Shown: positions 18,451 to 27,823 of the stretch, piece by piece
How the letters are laid out: each line of letters opens with the position of its first letter
Position numbering within the stretch: position 1 is the first letter of the stretch
Source of the DNA: Paenibacillus donghaensis
GTDB taxonomy: Bacteria > Bacillota > Bacilli > Paenibacillales > Paenibacillaceae
Direction of reading: 5' to 3'
Length of the DNA stretch: 64,000 nucleotides
Assembly: GCF_002192415.1 (NCBI RefSeq)
Contig: NZ_CP021780.1
Location: 3,782,001-3,846,000 of the forward strand
Program-made: the position numbers and the translations under genes
The notes under the pieces: model-generated
The model's input: only the letters and a program-made list of their open reading frames with translations
Database searches by the model: none
What the model was told of the DNA's origin: nothing

Positions 18451-19075
18451 AGAAACCTACCTTCCTTAAGACTTTTCATTTATTAACATTATAACAAACA
18501 TACGTTCTTATTTGTTCATTGATAAAATTATTATATTTATTTATTATATCTAATTAGCGTTTCTTTGAATAGCTTCCCCAATTTGAGCAAAAACCATCAC
18601 TACGTTAAAATCACTTAAAAGTTCTCAGCGATACAGGTATTATTTGGTTTTCACAAACTCATTTCTTCGAATATGAATTTCACCAAAAAGTGTCTTTCTT
18701 AACCCTCATGCTCACTTAATCAGATGAATATTTCGGTGCGATAGAGCCATAGAGCTAATGCTTGAGCCACTACAAAAATCTATTGGTTCAACTTACTAAA
18801 TTCTTAAAGAATATTATTTACCCCTTCCATCTTCTGAGGGGATCGCGGGGAATTACTCCCCCGCCCCCCGTCACTCGCTTTGTGGCAGCCCAAAAGGCTT
18901 TGTTGGGCGGGGAAATTGGAGTGCCAATATTGCCTATCAAGGTTTAAATGGACGCTTCACAGTCTTGACAGGCTTACTTCAGTTCTATTGGTTCTCCCTT
19001 CTAACATTTTGGCTCTATTTTATCAATCTTGTGGCTCTGAAAAGTTAACACCGTAGCTCTCCAGCACTGAAATAT
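18451..19075. other. Intergenic region upstream of darG, no gene recognised
   Basis: These 625 bases carry the darG promoter region (AT-rich, about 18470-18545) and a strikingly C/G-rich patch at about 18830-18930. A 61-codon open frame at 18762-18947 crosses the patch but is Pro/Gly-rich, lacks a ribosome binding site and is not credible. The patch may be an old mobile-element remnant. Nothing else is seen. Confidence 0.5.
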
Positions 19076-19156
19076 TCAATCAGAATCAGATAAAATTTCA
19101 TTAAAGGCCTTGTTAAATTCTTCCTTAGCCTGTTTAGATGGCTGATTATTAAACAT
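19076..19156 (-). CDS. Possible 26-residue peptide, mobile-element-associated
   Basis: Begins MFNNQPSKQAKEEFNKAFNE and ends LSDSD, with AAAGGAAACC about 15 bases upstream. It directly follows the small open frame at 19162-19371. Both look like short accessory frames of a lost element. Charged and helical; no function assigned. Confidence 0.3.
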   Translation of the reverse strand: MFNNQPSKQAKEEFNKAFNEILSDSD

Positions 19157-19161
19157 CACAT

Positions 19162-19371
19162 TTATTCGGAGGTTTCCTTTTCTTGCTTCCCATACCTCTT
19201 TCCATTTTCAAGCTTAGTTGTTCGATCTACCTCTAATTCAGGTTCTCCTTCAGCCGATAATAGAAAATTCGTTTTGTCTATTTCATCGTTAAATATCTCA
19301 TTTGTCTGATCATGTTCGTCACTAGAAAAGACGGAATATAGGTCACATCCAATGCAGGTTCCTCCCTTCAC
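19162..19371 (-). CDS. Small acidic hypothetical protein or gene remnant
   Basis: An open frame of 69 codons from GTG 19371, rich in Glu, Asp and Lys, ending ENGKRYGKQEKETSE. AGGGAGG lies inside the first codons rather than before them, so the true start is uncertain or lost. It lies between DarTG and an IS4-type element and is most simply a fragment of a gene cut by insertions. Confidence 0.3.
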   Translation of the reverse strand: MKGGTCIGCDLYSVFSSDEHDQTNEIFNDEIDKTNFLLSAEGEPELEVDRTTKLENGKRYGKQEKETSE

Positions 19372-19516
19372 TTATGATGCTAGAAATGTAACAGACTCGA
19401 TATCTTCATTCAATAGACCGAATTCGTTCATTATCAGCTGTTTAAAGCTAATATCTTTTGAATATGCCAGTAATTTTGCAAAGAACCTGACATCAAAGTA
19501 GTCAGGGAATATTTAC

Positions 19517-20877
19517 AAAAAAAAGAGACTCCATTATCGTAGAAGTATACACACACCCACGAAAGGAGATCTCTTGGTTAATAAAGTAGCTGAAAAGGTG
19601 TTGTTATGTCAAGTCACCCAATGGTTAGATCGCAATGCTTCCTTGCTGCTCGGCGACCGTTATGCCAAAAAACTTCACTGGGGCAACACGGTGTTTCTCT
19701 TTTTAGAGGCCATATTTAGAGGACGAAAAGGGACTCAAGAAATTGCAGATCATGTAGAGAGTTCTACGTGGATGCAAGAATGCACCGGAATTCAATCCAT
19801 TCACCAGTCGTCCTTGAACCGCAAGCTCGGCGAACTGCCCCCGGAGGTGCTCCGTGAGCTACACCTCTCTCGCCTGGAGCATCTGTTGGAACAGGAAGGA
19901 CCGCCCCTGCCTAAAAAACTGAAAAAGTTGGGCCCCCTCGCAGCAGTCGATTCCACCAGCCTGACGCTGGGGCGGGTTCGCGGCCAATGGGCCTACCAGC
20001 AAACTGGAAAAAACGCCGTCAAGATGCATACCTGCTTGCACCTGACGGGCGAGCACTCGGCGATTCCCATGGCTCCGGTGCTTTCTACCGCGACGGTGGC
20101 CGATATGGACACCGATGTGCTAGCGGCATTGGTTTGGCAAACAGGGATTACGTATTTGTTCGACCGGGGGTATATTCACTACACTCAATATCTACAATGG
20201 CTCCAGGCAGGCATTCTGTTCGTCGCTCGCCTCAAGCAAAATAGCAAAGTGAAGGTGCTTAAAACGCGGAAGGTGAAGGCAGCGGGACTGGTGCTGGATG
20301 CGGATGTGGAGCTGACGTGTCCGAAGACGGGGAAAACCGGTGTATTTCGGCTCGTGGAGTACAAGTATACGGACAAGAAAAAGAAGGTTCACCTGGTTCG
20401 TGTTCTCACCAATCGCTGGGATATCACGGCTCTCGAAGTCGCACAGCTGTACCGTTACCGCTGGAAAGTAGAACTCTTTTTTAAATGTATGAAATCCAAC
20501 TTACACCTGAAAAAAATCTATAGCAGCCGGAACCCGGAAGCCGTATGGAACCTGATCTACCTCTACCTGATTGCGTATGTGCTCTGCGAAGAGCTCCGTC
20601 TGTGTTATGCACCGAAGCAGCGAATCGGCCGGGTGCTAGCTGTGTTCCGCTTGTATATAAAAGGAACGTTGGCGGATTTCCTGAAGCATCTAAACCGACC
20701 GAAAGAGCGAACGAGCAAAGGGCGAAGGAACAAGGGAGGCAGACCAGCGACTCACCCGAAAGTGTTGAAGCCTAAGCCTATCCAATTTTAGGTAAGTTAC
20801 AAGTGATGAACAACTGAAGCTAGACCAATCCAAAAAAATGAGGTGTGTGTAGGCTTAAGTGGAGGTGGCTTTTTTTT
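19517..20877 (+). mobile_element. IS4-family insertion sequence, apparently intact
   Basis: A transposase gene flanked by imperfect inverted ends: the left AAAAAAAAGAGACTCCATTA... and the reverse complement of the right AAAAAAAGCCACCTCCACTTA... both continue to a shared TACACACACC. Exact ends and any target duplication could not be fixed because the ends run into A/T tracts, so the boundaries are approximate. Confidence 0.6.
19574..20791 (+). CDS. IS4-family DDE transposase
   Basis: A 405-residue transposase. The DDE catalytic residues appear as LAAVDSTSLTLG (first Asp), TYLFDRGYIHY (second Asp) and YRYRWKVELFFKCMK (the Y-x2-R-x3-E-x6-K signature of IS4 with the catalytic Glu). The TTG at 19574 has AAAGGAG five bases upstream. 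The reading frame is complete, in contrast with the decayed IS4-type copy at 29375-30687. Confidence 0.9.
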   Translation: MVNKVAEKVLLCQVTQWLDRNASLLLGDRYAKKLHWGNTVFLFLEAIFRGRKGTQEIADHVESSTWMQECTGIQSIHQSSLNRKLGELPPEVLRELHLSRLEHLLEQEGPPLPKKLKKLGPLAAVDSTSLTLGRVRGQWAYQQTGKNAVKMHTCLHLTGEHSAIPMAPVLSTATVADMDTDVLAALVWQTGITYLFDRGYIHYTQYLQWLQAGILFVARLKQNSKVKVLKTRKVKAAGLVLDADVELTCPKTGKTGVFRLVEYKYTDKKKKVHLVRVLTNRWDITALEVAQLYRYRWKVELFFKCMKSNLHLKKIYSSRNPEAVWNLIYLYLIAYVLCEELRLCYAPKQRIGRVLAVFRLYIKGTLADFLKHLNRPKERTSKGRRNKGGRPATHPKVLKPKPIQF

Positions 20878-21300
20878 GCTTTTTTTGAGTAGACCCCAGA
20901 CGCGTTCGCCTGGGGCCAGGGAAAGTGTACAAAATATGCCCCTCCCAAAACGTAACTTACCGTAAATAAGCCTACCACGCCTCCTCGTGTGATGTTCTTT
21001 GCAAAATTACTGTGAATATGCAATAAGTCTTCTAATCTCCACTATACTTCTGAATTCTAATACAGATGAATGTTTACATTCTCACAACGACAGAAAATAT
21101 ATCGGTAGTATTTTTATACACAAAATTTGCAAGCCATCTTAGGTTTCCTTAGATTATAAAAATGCAAAAAAATAAATCCAGAAAATGTTTTCTGAATTTA
21201 TCTTTTTGCATAGTAATTTATTCCAAGTTATATAAATTCCATAACAAACCAATTCCTTTGGTTTATTACTGGGACGTCTTCATTTTTTATCCACTAACAA
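20878..21300. other. Gap between IS element and Wadjet tail
   Basis: About 420 bases without a gene. It holds a short GC hairpin (CCCCAGACG...CGCCTGGGG at about 20893-20914) and the AT-rich terminator at 21162-21211. GTAAGTTAC (20791-20799) and its inverse GTAACTTAC (20951-20959) flank the right IS end. Confidence 0.5.
21162..21211. terminator. AT-rich hairpin terminator at the end of the Wadjet unit
   Basis: Near-perfect inverted repeat: ATGCAAAAAAATAAATCCAG on the left pairs with CTGAATTTATCTTTTTGCAT on the right around an AAAATGTTTT centre. A- and T-tracts on both sides suit termination in either direction; on the minus strand it follows the last open frame of the jet operon. Confidence 0.7.
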
Positions 21301-21504
21301 TTATAAGAAGTTCACTTCTATGGATATGTCATTCCCATCTCTAGTATATACAATTTTGTCTATAACCTTACGTAATGCGGTGTTAATCTTCTTTGCACCA
21401 TCCACTGACATTTCTCCATCTTCTTTGTATAGCTTGTCCCATAGGTCACTCAATAAATTGATTTGCTTTAAACGATCTTCATTCGTGAACTTCTCATTCA
21501 ATCT

Positions 21505-22397
21505 AGGGCGTGTCTGAAAACCCAGATTGGCGGAACTATTTCAGCAAAATCATGGAAGAAGCTAGAAATACGAAGCTTAAAAAGTTGCGCGAGAGTTTAT
21601 CATAGCGTGTTGCGATGCCACGGAATTGTTTGAGCTTGTTGAAGAAACATACGACCACATGACGTTCTTTATAATGGTTATAATCACAAGCCCAAGGGTC
21701 TTTCACATTGCTCTTTGGGGGTATGCAATAGGTTGCTTGTTGAGATTCGATGCATGTCCGAATTTCATTCGTGCCATAGGCTTTATCCGCCAACACGACA
21801 CTTCCCGATAACGGAATCGTAGAGAGTACTTCAATCGCTACGGTGCAATCATGAACATTTCCGGGCGTGAGATACAAACATACGGGATTCCCCAACGCAT
21901 CCACTGCTGCATGGATCTTGGTGTTACGACCACCGCGCGAAAGCCCGATATGCTGGCTTATTTCGGCGTTTTCTGCCCTTTTTTTGCCCCTGCCGCATGT
22001 TGGTGAACTTTACAGGATGTACTATCAATTGAAGTTTCCTGTAGGTCAGCATCACGGGTGAGGGACTCAAATATTTTTTGAAAGACATCACTCTGGCTCC
22101 ACAGACGAAAGCGTGAATACACCGTCTTCCACGAGCCGAAGCGTGCGGGTAAATCGCGCCAGGGCGCTCCTGTTTTCACCTTCCAGAGCATGCCATTTAG
22201 CATCAATCGATTCGGTTTTGATGGACGTCCCTCTCCTGTGTTTTCTAGGGGTAGGATGTCTTTGATTCGCTCCCAGTTTTGATCGTTAATCTCGTGTCGT
22301 CTCAGCATGATGTGCTTCCCTCGCTCTGTATCTGGCTCTTTGTAAGAGTATGATACATCTACGTCATTTGTTCAATATCAGTTTTCAGACACGCCCT
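21505..22397 (-). mobile_element. IS5-family element (two-frame, IS427-like), with target duplication
   Basis: An 893-bp element bounded by perfect 17-bp inverted repeats (AGGGCGTGTCTGAAAAC at 21505-21521 and its complement at 22381-22397). AATCT is duplicated at 21500-21504 and 22398-22402. Two overlapping transposase frames lie within. The intact ends suggest a recent insertion. Confidence 0.9.
21536..22308 (-). CDS. IS5-family transposase OrfAB, expressed by -1 frameshifting
   Basis: OrfA (22308-21958, 116 residues, DUF4096-like: MLRRHEINDQNWERIKDILP, GAPWRDLPARFGSW) carries the first catalytic Asp (SIDSTSCKVH). OrfB (from about 21975 to 21536) continues RGGRNTKIHAAVDALGN and holds the second Asp (LADKAYG) and Glu (HYKERHVVVCFFNKLKQF). 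The frames join at a run of seven A residues (21985-21979 on the minus strand): a -1 slip changes AKKGQKTPK-stop into AKKRAENAEISQHIGLSRGG, a natural continuation. This is the usual mechanism for this IS group. Confidence 0.88.
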
Positions 22398-22514
22398 AAT
22401 CTTTCATCTTTAATAATATTTTTTGAAGCCCACTTTAAATTCCTCATAATATCATCATAAGGATGAAGCAAAATTGCCTTTAACATTATTCCCACTCCCT
22501 GGTCATAAGTTGAG

Positions 22515-23786
22515 TTATAAAGATATCAAATTATTTAACGAGTCTGTTAACATAGCTTCCTGTTCCAGTTTGACATGATTTTCAATCATATAGTCAATGC
22601 AGGGGGAACAGTCGGCAAGCTCGCTGTGTCTCTTCAAGTTGCACAGTTTTTCAATATAATTCGACTCCACTGACGCCGTTAAAGAGGAATATCTTATTAA
22701 TTCGGATTTATCCATACGGTACGGAATGACATTACAATTGATTTCCCTTCTTAATCTTGCCAGCATAGTAAATCCGCCATAATCGATATCTCCCCAGTGA
22801 TACCATTTACTAGTGCTGGACATGGAAGCCGCTACTGCAAGCAAAAATTTCCGCTTAGTGGGGCTGAATTGCCCTCCATGGAACACAACCATTTCATGTT
22901 CATTTTTTTGCTTATGAATATAGTCTATATAATTCGCCCGATTTTCTATTGAGATTACACGGTTTATTGTTGGAGATGTTTTTAGCTGCCCGCGTTGAAA
23001 ATCTTTCGAATTTACAACGCCTCCAAAAATCAATTGTGAAAAGTCAACTATACCACTATCAAATAACATTGTAACTTGCCCACAAAACTCCAATTGTTCT
23101 GGATACTTCGTAATACCTACTTGTCTAAGAAGCTCCTCATCAGTATTATCATCTTCATAATCTAGATATTTGGACAATATGCCAAGCAGCCGTGCTCTTA
23201 TCGCCTTCTCGAATCTCTTTGAATCTCCGAAACATTGAAGCGAAAATACACGCTCAAGCATTTCTAACTCACCCATTTGATCAATAAAACATATTGCACT
23301 AAGGAGATCACTACGCTCGTTTCTATCAACTGGTAATCTGTTTCCAATAGATCGTTTTCTAGAAATGATGTCATATGTATCTCTCAGAAACTGTTTTGCC
23401 CATCCGCTACGAACTTTATCTATTGATTTCAACAGTTCTAAATAAACCTCATCCACCACATCACCTTTTGGTTGCCGCCCAATCAAGGAGTACGCAGAGG
23501 AGATATTCTCAAAATTCAGCCATACCTCTGCTATGATGTGATTTTCTTCACCCTTCATCCACCGATATGATACCAGTTGCGCCTCATACAAGGCCTGTAC
23601 TGCAAAATTTATCACAATGCGCTTTTCATATTGCTCTATATCATACTGTGGGAACTCTGTTTGCCCTCCATCATATAATTTCAGCATAATTCGACGAGTC
23701 GGACGTTTTTCCTTGTAAAAAAAGCTGCTACGCTCATATTTATCAAGTAAAGCTGAAACTAATTGGCGCTTAAATCCTTCACTCAT
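22515..23786 (-). CDS. jetD: Wadjet protein JetD (TOPRIM-like nuclease)
   Basis: A 423-residue protein matching JetD (DUF3322 plus DUF2220). The C-terminal TOPRIM-like domain includes YIHKQKNEHEMVVFHGGQFS and WYHWGDIDYGGFTMLARL, where the DIDYGG acidic residues are expected to bind the catalytic metal. In Wadjet, JetD cleaves circular plasmid DNA after the JetABC SMC complex has extruded a loop. ATG 23786 has GGAGGAGC upstream and overlaps jetC by 8 bases. The frame is complete. Confidence 0.9.
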   Translation of the reverse strand: MSEGFKRQLVSALLDKYERSSFFYKEKRPTRRIMLKLYDGGQTEFPQYDIEQYEKRIVINFAVQALYEAQLVSYRWMKGEENHIIAEVWLNFENISSAYSLIGRQPKGDVVDEVYLELLKSIDKVRSGWAKQFLRDTYDIISRKRSIGNRLPVDRNERSDLLSAICFIDQMGELEMLERVFSLQCFGDSKRFEKAIRARLLGILSKYLDYEDDNTDEELLRQVGITKYPEQLEFCGQVTMLFDSGIVDFSQLIFGGVVNSKDFQRGQLKTSPTINRVISIENRANYIDYIHKQKNEHEMVVFHGGQFSPTKRKFLLAVAASMSSTSKWYHWGDIDYGGFTMLARLRREINCNVIPYRMDKSELIRYSSLTASVESNYIEKLCNLKRHSELADCSPCIDYMIENHVKLEQEAMLTDSLNNLISL

Positions 23787-26700
23787 AATCAAGCTCCTCC
23801 AACTTCCTAGGGTCAAAACTACGCACGCATGCCCGCTTTCCTACACGTAACACGCATAGATTCCTATCTACAAGAGTAGCAATATCCCCAATTTTATCGG
23901 GTGGCGCAGAAAGTACCACTTGAAAGTTAAACTCACGTAACAGTTCAACACTTCGCACAATGCGCTCGCCATCCATCTTGGAAAATGCTTCATCAAACAG
24001 GATAATACGAGATGTATTAGCTGTCTTGTCCCGGCCAATGCGATACAATTGTGCAAACGATGCTAATACTGCAATATAAAATGGCGTCTGAGTTTCGCCA
24101 CCAGATTTTTTTCCAAGTGTTTTAGAGAGTCTTTGTGATTCTCCCTCGCGGTTAATGACCTCTAAATCGAAGGATAGGTAAGTGCGATAATCCGTAAAAG
24201 CTTGTACTCGTTTATCATAATCATCGCGTTCCTGTGCTTTTGATCCGGTTCCTTCATTCGTAATAATTGCAAACAGTTCTGCAATCTCATCCTTGTATTT
24301 TGCATTAAACTGATCAGACAAAAGATTATACCCGCCTTCCAGCAGCATTGGATCTACGATCATATCATAATATCGTTTATATTCCTGTTTTGGAATAATC
24401 AGAAATCGATATGTATCCTCGCCAAAGGAACTACCGCTTAATGCGCTGTTTAATCCGTCGATCTGTCGTCTTGCATCCTTTATATTGTATTGCAGACGGC
24501 TTAAAAAATCCTCCTGAAACTGCTCAAAAGCTTTACTTCGAGCATCTGCGATACTAATCAAATATTCTGGAAGTTTAATATCACTAAGCTCAATCCATGC
24601 GTTATCATAGGTACCATTACTGACGGCTTCAATGTCATATCCCATAATATACTTATCATTATATTGGCGGCGTAAATTCCGCACCCCATCCCACGAAGAA
24701 GTTTTAGAGTTTATTGAGCGGCTAAGTTCTCTCGGAAATGCTCGTTCAATGTCAACGGCATTACCTCTACTCAAAATCTCACGTTGATATCTTGTATTTC
24801 CTGTGTTCTGGAGCCATTCAGCTTCGTATTTTTCAGAAAGCTCAAATCCCATCATTTCCAGCTCTTTGGAAATCCTTGGAATTGTTTCCTCAAGACATAC
24901 TCGCAATCGTTCTTTGATGGTAATGCATTCGTTTTTTTGTTCGTCAATCTGCTTATAAAGAGTCCTCAGTTGTTGATCTAATGATTCGATGCGCTCTCGT
25001 ATTGCTTCAACAGCACTTTTATCAACAGACTCTACATTTTTGTTCAGCAGAATGACTTCTTGTTCTATTGCTGGAATCTGTCCAACGTTTTCCGCTGCCG
25101 TAACTGTCTGTGTAGCGTCCGATTCACTTAGTATCATTAAAGTATTTCCCGATTGGAAGGCATTCTTTACAGATGCACAAACAGCTATTATATCGGTTAA
25201 CTCTTTAATCTCTCTTTTTACATCTTCCAACCGTTGCCGTATCGCACCTTGGCCAATGGCGGGCTTCGCCCATCTATCTGGATTCATCGCTCTTACAACA
25301 AAATTCTGGTATAACATTCCATCGTCTGTAATTGCTGTTCGATGCCGGCGCAAATCACCGACGCGGTCACATTTCTTCACACGACCAAGTGTAAAATCTA
25401 AAAATAATCTCACATTGGGATTATCAGTTACAAGTTCTTCCGCTAGGCTTCCGGGTTCTGCTATAGGATTTATTCTCTGAAGTTTTTCAATATCCACAAT
25501 ACCAGTATTATAGATGCTTCGTTGTCTCTTGATATCATCATAAACACGAAGAGCAATGTCAAAGTGCTCAGGTGGAACGATTAAATAGAATTTTTGTGTA
25601 TTAAGATATCCTTCAATAACATTACGCCAGCGTTTGTCCCTGAGTTCAGCTGCTTCCGCCACTACTACCACCTTAACCGATGAACCAGTTTTAGTATGCA
25701 AACGCCCCATAACAGCTTCTTTGAGATCAAGTACATCCTGTGGAAAGCGGTAGACACCACTTTCAAGGGACTCCTGCTCCGTCAGCAATCCTTTACGATT
25801 ATCGGCAACCTTCTGCTGCTCTTCAGAGAATCGTGAAAGAAGTGCACTGCACTGCATTCGTATAGCATCCGCACTGGTTGCATAATAAATAAGCCCGCTC
25901 TCCCCAACTGCTAAAATGGATGCTGCATCGGTATATCCGAGTGTTTCAAGCTTGGCATAAAGCTGTTGCCCGTCAGCAATCAAGTCATGAACACGAGTCG
26001 TCAATATCGGATCAAGAGAGCTAGTATCAGTCCCTTGAATTTTCTGAATAAATCCATTAATGTTTATCCTCCATGAAGCAATGCTTTTTGAAAGTAATGC
26101 AGAAGTCCTACTGAAATTCCCGTGAAGCGTAGTTATTAGTTGCTTCTTCTCAGAGATTTGCGACTGAAGATTCTCTAAAATTAGTGCTTCCTTGTTACTA
26201 AGCAGGTTGGCTTGCATGATATTACGCTCATCCTGCAGTTTACTCTGTCGCTCTGTTTCCTTTGCTAAGGTATCGTTCAAAATAGTTAGCTGGGCGGAGT
26301 AATCGGTTGCTTTATCTTTTTCGCCTGCACTAGTAGTCAATTTGATATCTACTCGTGCGCGGTCAACCAAAAAGGAATATAGAATTTCATTTTGCCTGTG
26401 GGTTTCAAAGGTTTGATGATCCGTAACAATGCGCTCAAGCAACGCGATTCGATCCTTAAGCACATCAGCCTCTTGCTCCAGACTTTTATAGCTTCTAATA
26501 TTTTCCTGCATACGACTGACATCAACTGTTTGTTGGGTATCGCAGACAAATTCCGAGATAAACTTTTGTATGTCGACATCGGGATTAAACGAAACAGCTT
26601 TCCTCAATAACTGACCGAAGCGATCACGTAAGCCCCAAGTTTCCCATATAAATCCTGTCTGAAATCCCGGTTTACATCGGTAGTATAACTACTTCCTATA

Positions 26701-27179
26701 GAATAGTGTTCCTTGATATATGCCCTCAAAATTGCAATATCCATCGGCTTTCTATTAATAACAAACTCATTTGACGGCATGGCTCCGTCAAATCGAAAAA
26801 ATAACTTTTGCAAATCGTTTTCCGAATAAGTATCAAAACAACACCCTGCGGTAAAATATTTCCCTTTCTCCTCATCAAAGAACTCTAAAGCAATATAGCT
26901 TGTAAATCGTCCATTGCGCAGATATTTAAAACCAAAATCCTCATCGTCACCTAGTTCACCGCGTAAATATCCACTTAAGGTTCGATTACCTCGTCCACTG
27001 GCAGCCTTGTTGAAGAAGCTACCGCTAGTATCGGCAAGCAGTAACAATTGCAGAGCATCCATAACTGTCGACTTCCCTGAGGCATTTTTTCCGGTCAGAA
27101 AATTCACTTTATTTAACTCAATAACCTCATGGACAAAGTAGTGCCAGTGAATCAGTAAGAGTCTTGTCATCCGCTTCAT
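23779..27179 (-). pseudogene. jetC: Wadjet SMC-like ATPase JetC, frameshifted
   Basis: The MukB/SMC-like motor of Wadjet. The N-terminal 191 codons from ATG 27179 have Walker A FLTGKNASGKSTVMDALQLL and end at a stop after GKLGAYVIASVSY. The remaining about 945 codons run in the -1 frame and begin GLRDRFGQLLRKAVSFNPDVD. They include long coiled coils (about 40-160, 450-600 of the second part) and the ATPase tail KKSGGETQTPFYIAV and RIILFDEAFSKMD. The frames meet at a GGGG run (26633-26636 on the plus strand); one additional G would give a continuous ...KLGGLRDRFGQ... protein of about 1,130 residues. No canonical slippery site in the correct phase is seen. Either a real inactivating indel or a sequencing error. 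Confidence 0.88.
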
Positions 27180-27181
27180 TT

Positions 27182-27823
27182 CTAATCCTCCTGTTCTCCA
27201 GCTGTGCTAGTGTCGTCATCTACACGAAGCTCATCTAATTCTGTTATCATATCGTTGATCCCTTGATTGGAAATAATAGATAAGATAGATGGAAGAATGA
27301 GAATTTGATTACCTTCATTGTTCCATGCAGAGGATTCCATTTTTTGAATAATATTATGATGAGCAAGCGTTCTTTGAGCCTCAATACGTTCTTTTTGCGT
27401 TGTTTTCCCCTTATCAAGAAGTCCAAGCATTCGCATTTTTTCAACAACTGCTTGGGTATCTGTTTTAACCGTATGGAAGCTATTTGCTTGTTCTCGCTCT
27501 TCTTCGTATATGAGACGGCATGTATATAAAAACAATGTAGTGAATCGATCGATTCTCAAGCGATTATGGTCAAATATATTTATTAAGGACATAATTCCGT
27601 AATTATCATCTTTTTCAAGACGCCAGCCAGTGATCGCAAAATAATCATGCAAAATGCCAAATAGACGTGAAGCTATCTGATAGTCGTAGTTTGGCAAAGT
27701 CATTTGCTGTGATGGCTGATACTCATATCGCACCATATATGTATGAGATAATAGATAATTCGCCAAACGTTTGAACTCGCCTTTCTCATAAGTAGTAAGT
27801 CCTATATACTGCTCATTCCACAT
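27182..27823 (-). CDS. jetB: Wadjet protein JetB (MukE-like, DUF4194)
   Basis: A 213-residue protein fitting JetB, the MukE-like winged-helix subunit that bridges the JetA kleisin and the JetC heads. Recognisable features are an N-terminal helical part (TTYEKGEFKRLANYLLSHTY), IMSLINIFDHNRLRIDRFTTLFLYTCRLIYEEE in the middle and an acidic C-terminal tail (ELDELRVDDDTSTAGEQED). It overlaps jetA by 11 bases and is followed by jetC after 2 bases. The frame is intact. Confidence 0.9.
   Translation of the reverse strand: MWNEQYIGLTTYEKGEFKRLANYLLSHTYMVRYEYQPSQQMTLPNYDYQIASRLFGILHDYFAITGWRLEKDDNYGIMSLINIFDHNRLRIDRFTTLFLYTCRLIYEEEREQANSFHTVKTDTQAVVEKMRMLGLLDKGKTTQKERIEAQRTLAHHNIIQKMESSAWNNEGNQILILPSILSIISNQGINDMITELDELRVDDDTSTAGEQED

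Larger units (their letters stand above)
21301..22486 (-). pseudogene. Small gene after jetD, split by an IS5-family element
   Basis: Removing the insertion (21505-22397) and one copy of the 5-bp duplication AATCT restores a single 95-codon frame. It starts at ATG 22486 (AGGGAG just upstream), reads MLKAILLHPYDDIMRNLKWA, passes KDERL into NEKFTNEDRLKQ and ends VDKI-type sequence IVYTRDGNDISIEVNFL. It begins 28 bases after jetD on the same strand, so it was the last gene of the Wadjet unit. The C-terminus resembles that of some large serine recombinases, but it is too short to be one; function unknown. Confidence 0.75.

Noticed and set aside
18762..18947. 61-codon open frame over a C/G-rich patch
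   Set aside because: No ribosome binding site, Pro/Gly-rich translation, and no family resemblance; the base composition alone explains the open frame.
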